A stretch of 64,000 bases of DNA from Mycobacteroides chelonae (GTDB lineage: Bacteria; Actinomycetota; Actinomycetes; Mycobacteriales; Mycobacteriaceae), in contig NZ_CP050145.1 in the NCBI RefSeq assembly GCF_016767715.1, positions 2,046,001 through 2,110,000 on the forward strand, written 5' to 3'. Under the pieces are notes generated by a model, which searched no databases, had not been told where the DNA came from, and saw only the letters and a program-made list of their open reading frames with translations. This document shows positions 60,619 through 64,000 of this stretch, piece after piece (position 1 is the stretch's first letter; the number at the start of each line of letters is the position of its first letter). Made by a program: the position numbers and the translations under genes.

Positions 60619-60875
60619 ATCACCGGGGCCGTGAACGGTCCGCCGACCACGTTGCCGCGTATCTTCTTGCGGCGCAATAGGACTCGACGACTTCCATCGG
60701 TATAGAGCCGCACCCGGGTCAGCTCCCAGCCGCCGAACTCGGCCTGAATCGAGAGCCGGAGCGATGCGGTGATCCTGGTGATTTCCGGAGGCAGCCGCAG
60801 GGGGTAGTAGTCGTACTCGTCATCGGGTTCACTCTCCCAGCCCGAGGGAAAGCTGCTGCGCGCGGCGCGGCTCAT
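60615..60875 (-). CDS. DUF5703-family small protein
   Basis: An 86-residue conserved actinobacterial protein ([44 protein letters not shown]). Its function is unknown. It is coupled on both sides: it overlaps the lipoprotein gene by 4 bases and the pyrD start by 4 bases. The family name is from memory. Confidence 0.75.
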   Translation of the reverse strand: MSRAARSSFPSGWESEPDDEYDYYPLRLPPEITRITASLRLSIQAEFGGWELTRVRLYTDGSRRVLLRRKKIRGNVVGGPFTAPVM

Positions 60876-61939
60876 GCCGCGTTCCTGATATCGATTGCCT
60901 GTAACCCGTCGCCCGCGCCGGATGCCACAAACAGCGTGGATCCGTCGCTGACCAGTGAATTAGGTTGCCGCACAGTCGCGAATCGGGCCCTTTCCTCGGG
61001 GATGCCGGTAGATAAATCGTAGCCAATAACCGTGTTGGACGCCGTCTGCGACACCCAGATGAGCTTGGGGGAGTAGGTCAGCCCGTAGGGGGCGCCGGGA
61101 ACCGGGTAGCGCTGGCGCAGGATGAGCGAATCGGCGAGCCCGAATACCAGCAGAGCGCCGCCGCGGGTATCGGCCACCAACAGACGCCCCTTGTCGTCGG
61201 CGAGCATTGTTGTCGCCCCCTCGCCTGCCCGGAGGGCATGCGCGGTGCCGTCCCCGGCTTGGGTCAGGGTGGTTACCGAGCTCTGCGCGCGGTCTAGCAC
61301 GGCGACGGTGTTGCCTTGGTAGGCAAGGGAATCGATATGGGCGAAGCCCTTTGCGCGGGCGGCCACCCGGTTCTGGGCATCGAGGGTGTAGACCGAGCCG
61401 TTGGTGCTGCCCAGCACGATCCGGCCGTCGGGACGACGGGTGATGGCCGAGAACTCGGTCGCTCCGTCGCCCGGGATGTCGATTTTGTCCACGCGTCCCG
61501 AGGCGATGTTGACGGTGAAGTAGCCGCCCGCGGTGGCCAGGTACAGCGTGCCGTGGTCATCGCCAACGGCGGCGGTTGCCGGCGAGGGCAGCGCGACCGT
61601 GTGACGGGGTGCATCGAGGTTATCTCGAGTGAACAAGGTCACTGTCCGGCCGTCTTCGGTCAGAACTGACACCGTGTTGGTCGACGTGTCGAACAACACG
61701 GCGCGGGATCGGCCGGTGAATCGGTGCACCGTTCCGGCCGGTGCCGTGCCAACGGGGGGTGACTGTGCTGCGGAGGCCGGGGTGATGACGGCTGGATCGG
61801 CGGGATTGCCGGCATCATCGCCAGATGAGCAGCCCGATACGGCACCCGTGACCACCGTGATGACGGCTGTTAGCGCGGCGGCAGTGCCCCTTATACCGCG
61901 TATGGCGCGGACCGGTAGAGGATTCATTGCGTCCATCAT
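60872..61939 (-). CDS. lppL: LppL-like lipoprotein with a beta-propeller
   Basis: A 355-residue secreted lipoprotein. After a short basic N-terminus comes a hydrophobic segment and the lipobox VSGC (Cys37), so it is expected on the outer face of the membrane. The rest repeats strands such as LVADTRGGALLVFG and LIWVSQTASNTVIGYD, typical of a YncE/lactonase-like propeller. M. tuberculosis LppL (Rv2138) has the same position before pyrD. Start may be 61939 or the ATG at 61927. Confidence 0.85.
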   Translation of the reverse strand: MMDAMNPLPVRAIRGIRGTAAALTAVITVVTGAVSGCSSGDDAGNPADPAVITPASAAQSPPVGTAPAGTVHRFTGRSRAVLFDTSTNTVSVLTEDGRTVTLFTRDNLDAPRHTVALPSPATAAVGDDHGTLYLATAGGYFTVNIASGRVDKIDIPGDGATEFSAITRRPDGRIVLGSTNGSVYTLDAQNRVAARAKGFAHIDSLAYQGNTVAVLDRAQSSVTTLTQAGDGTAHALRAGEGATTMLADDKGRLLVADTRGGALLVFGLADSLILRQRYPVPGAPYGLTYSPKLIWVSQTASNTVIGYDLSTGIPEERARFATVRQPNSLVSDGSTLFVASGAGDGLQAIDIRNAA

Positions 61940-62028
61940 CGCAATCGACCTGGGGTTGCCGGGCAGGAGATGACTTTCTCGGCGCGTTCGGTGCTAGCAG
62001 TCGGTAGCTGGGGGCTATCGTGAGGGCT

Positions 62029-62343
62029 ATGACGCTTGCCGACAGTCCGGTCTTCACCGTCGAGGTCCTCGTGACGGGCGTGCACGCGAATGGATTTGGT
62101 GAGGTGGGCGATGGTCGTAGCTTCGCTTTCCGCATCGAGGATTCGTTGCTGCGTGTCGAGATCTACCGGGCCTTCCTCACCGAGCTGGTTCCCGATGACA
62201 GTGATGTGGTGGCAGTGGGAACCCGTCCGATCACCGATATCGATGTCACCGATGAACGCAGCATCATTGCGGCGGTGCGTGATCTGGTCGCTGACGCGCA
62301 GCCGCTGAGCATCAGCCGCCTCGCCCGGCTGCTGGCCGGCTAG
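62029..62343 (+). CDS. small conserved protein (Rv2137c-like)
   Basis: A 104-residue protein, probably alpha/beta ([39 protein letters not shown]). The function is unknown; the position between lppL and uppP matches Rv2137c of M. tuberculosis. ATG at 62029 is used; a GTG 9 bases upstream is also possible. It is divergent from the lppL operon with an 89-base gap. Confidence 0.75.
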   Translation: MTLADSPVFTVEVLVTGVHANGFGEVGDGRSFAFRIEDSLLRVEIYRAFLTELVPDDSDVVAVGTRPITDIDVTDERSIIAAVRDLVADAQPLSISRLARLLAG

Positions 62344-62399
62344 GGCGATTCGCCGGCGCGTCCAGTACGGTCGCTGTCGTGGATTCGGCAGTGGCGGCA

Positions 62400-63230
62400 A
62401 TGTCCTGGTTGCAAGTGATCGTGCTGGCGGTGGTCCAGGGACTCACCGAATTTCTGCCGATCTCATCGTCGGGCCATCTGGCCATCGTGTCGCGAGTGTT
62501 TTTCAGTGACGATGCGGGTGCGTCCTTCACCGCGGTGACCCAGTTGGGTACCGAGGCGGCGGTTTTGCTCTATTTTGCCAAAGATATCTGGCGCATTCTT
62601 CGCGCCTGGTTTGACGGACTGTTTGTCAAGGCGCACAGAACCTTTGACTACTGGATGGGCTGGTACGTGATCGTCGGCACCATGCCGATCGGAGTGCTGG
62701 GCCTGGCGTTCAAGGATCAAATTCGTTCCGGTGCAAGGAATTTGTGGCTTATCTCGGCTTCTCTCATCGTCTTCGCACTGGTCATCGCCGCCGCCGAATA
62801 CTATGGGCGTCAGGTGCGCCACACCGAGCAATTGACCATGAAAGACGCCGTGATCGTCGGCAGCGCACAGGCATTGGCGCTCATACCCGGCGTCTCCCGG
62901 TCGGGCGCCACGATCAGTGCTGGACTGTTCCTCGGGCTGGACAGGCCGGCCTCCGCTCGATTCGGATTCTTGCTGGCGATACCTGCGGTGCTGGCCTCCG
63001 GGCTGTTCTCACTACCGGACGCCTTCCATCCGGTGACCGAGGGCATGAGTGCGACGGGCCTGCAGTTACTGGTGGCCACCCTGATCGCGTTTGTCATCGG
63101 CTACGCGGCAGTCGCCTGGTTGCTGCGCTTCATCAGTAACCACAGCATGTACTGGTTCGTCGGATATCGCGTGGTGGTGGGCCTCACCGTGATGGGTCTG
63201 CTGGCCGCCGGGGTGGTGAGCGCATCGTGA
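62400..63230 (+). CDS. uppP: undecaprenyl-diphosphatase UppP/BacA
   Basis: A 276-residue polytopic membrane protein that recycles the lipid carrier of cell-wall synthesis and can give bacitracin resistance. The two family motifs are [14 protein letters not shown] near the N-terminus and [11 protein letters not shown] in the middle; at least seven hydrophobic segments are visible. ATG at 62400 matches the usual N-terminus (MSWLQVIV); a GTG at 62379 would add seven residues. It overlaps the histidine phosphatase by 4 bases. Confidence 0.95.
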   Translation: MSWLQVIVLAVVQGLTEFLPISSSGHLAIVSRVFFSDDAGASFTAVTQLGTEAAVLLYFAKDIWRILRAWFDGLFVKAHRTFDYWMGWYVIVGTMPIGVLGLAFKDQIRSGARNLWLISASLIVFALVIAAAEYYGRQVRHTEQLTMKDAVIVGSAQALALIPGVSRSGATISAGLFLGLDRPASARFGFLLAIPAVLASGLFSLPDAFHPVTEGMSATGLQLLVATLIAFVIGYAAVAWLLRFISNHSMYWFVGYRVVVGLTVMGLLAAGVVSAS

Positions 63231-63919
63231 CGGTCATCCTCTTACGCCACGGGCGTTCCACCTCGAACGTCGCGCACACTCTCGCGGGCCGCAGCCCAGG
63301 GGTCGAGCTCGACGAGAAGGGGCAGGTTCAGGCGCGCGGCGTGGTCGACCGACTCGGCGCCGTGACGGTTCAGGCGATCATCACCTCACCGCTGCTGAGG
63401 TGCGAGCAGACCGTGGCGCCGCTGGCGGCGGCACTGAATCTGACGCCAACGGTCGAGGATCGGCTGGTGGAGGTGGATTACGGCGACTGGACCGGCCGCG
63501 AGATCAAGGAGCTGTTGTCCGAACCCTTGTGGAAGGTCGTCCAGCAGCAGCCCAGCGCCGCGCGGTTCCCGGGCGGCGAGGGGCTGGCCCAGGTTCAGGC
63601 ACGGGCGGTGACAGCCGTCCGTGAGCACGACCGCCGGCTATCCGAGGAGCATGGCGGTGACTGCGTCTGGGTGGCATGCACTCACGGAGATGTCATCAAG
63701 TCGGTGCTGGCCGATGCGCTCGGCACCCACCTGGACGCGTTCCAGCGCATCGTGGCCGACCCTGCGTCGATGAGCGTCGTGCGTTACACCGAGCTGAGGC
63801 CTTTTGTCGTGCACATGAACCACACCGGCCCTGACCTGTCCAGCGCCCTGAGCGCCGGGCCGCCCGCGAAGCCCGCCGGAGCGGCGTCCGATGCTCCGGT
63901 GGGCGGCACAACCGATTAG
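63227..63919 (+). CDS. histidine-phosphatase-superfamily protein (Rv2135c/MSMEG_4193-like)
   Basis: A 230-residue phosphoglycerate-mutase-like phosphatase: RHG at [10 protein letters not shown] with the nucleophile His, second His in CTHGD, and EVDYGDWTG in between. The natural substrate is unknown. GTG start in a 4-base overlap with uppP, so the two are co-translated. The C-terminus has an Ala/Pro-rich tail. The place in the block matches Rv2135c. Confidence 0.9.
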   Translation: MTVILLRHGRSTSNVAHTLAGRSPGVELDEKGQVQARGVVDRLGAVTVQAIITSPLLRCEQTVAPLAAALNLTPTVEDRLVEVDYGDWTGREIKELLSEPLWKVVQQQPSAARFPGGEGLAQVQARAVTAVREHDRRLSEEHGGDCVWVACTHGDVIKSVLADALGTHLDAFQRIVADPASMSVVRYTELRPFVVHMNHTGPDLSSALSAGPPAKPAGAASDAPVGGTTD

Positions 63920-63965
63920 AACCCTTCGCACGAGGGGTTCATCGACCGGTAGTTTTGGAGACACC

Positions 63966-64000
63966 ATGCCCCGATCGATTCATGTATTCCGCAGCCCGGA
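63966..64000 (+). CDS. DUF3090 protein, N-terminal start (cut by window edge)
   Basis: Eleven codons (MPRSIHVFRSP) are visible before the window ends. This beginning and the position after the histidine phosphatase match the DUF3090 gene Rv2134c. GGAGACACC precedes the ATG. The rest is outside the window. Confidence 0.7.
   Translation, partial: MPRSIHVFRSP

Noticed and set aside
1..64000. CRISPR array, rRNA genes or riboswitches
   Set aside because: No regularly spaced 25-40 base repeats with unique spacers, no rRNA-like conserved blocks and no recognised riboswitch core were seen.

Overview
The window looks like a stretch of a high-GC mycobacterial chromosome (Mycobacteriaceae; species not assignable by eye). 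The last 6.4 kb carry the conserved block that in M. tuberculosis runs Rv2141c to Rv2134c: M20 peptidase, PEBP protein, pyrD, lppL-like lipoprotein, small conserved protein, uppP, histidine phosphatase and the start of a DUF3090 gene. A tRNA-Leu(GAG) at 57395-57480 separates this core from about 57 kb of accessory DNA.

1-41.5 kb is a catabolic island in several blocks. (a) 1-2453: a TetR tail, thioesterase, hydrolase and TetR. (b) 2470-6524: a CYP153-type P450 with its ferredoxin and reductase, divergent from an AraC regulator. (c) 6805-21894: two facing operons. The plus-strand one holds a thiolase-like/DUF35 pair, an LLM oxidoreductase, four MaoC-fold genes, a crotonase, a TIGR03084-type protein and AtuA. 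The minus-strand one holds acyl-CoA carboxylase beta and alpha, an acyl-CoA dehydrogenase and a CoA ligase, with a TetR gene at its end. Together this is a hybrid of acyclic-terpene (Atu) degradation and ChsH/Ltp2-type side-chain hydration and cleavage. (d) 22238-41483: TetR genes, two diiron ferritin-fold proteins, an SDR, three Baeyer-Villiger-type monooxygenases, an HSL-type esterase, a second P450, a transglutaminase-like protein, a CoA ligase, two acyl-CoA dehydrogenases, a BtrH-like protein, an SCP2-like protein and a zinc alcohol dehydrogenase. The order suggests ketone to ester to alcohol plus acid to acyl-CoA to beta-oxidation, for an unknown cyclic or branched substrate.

41.5-43.6 kb is a junction. 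A complete IS3-family element sits inside remains of another IS3 transposase, followed by the 3' half of a tRNA-Lys(CUU), probably an old attachment site. 43.7-49.8 kb is a defence block: an AbiEi/AbiEii-like toxin-antitoxin pair, then a CBASS operon (patatin effector, CD-NTase, E2-E1 Cap2, and an unknown 80-residue protein where Cap3 might be expected). 50.1-57.4 kb is the core of an actinomycete integrative and conjugative element (AICE): HD, Nudix and XRE genes, a helically phased repeat array, an SCO3933-like gene, FtsK/Tra, a Rep initiator, a 66-residue protein (possible directionality factor) and a large serine integrase whose stop codon lies inside the tRNA-Leu. The defence block is probably cargo of this element, but its left attachment site was not found in the window.
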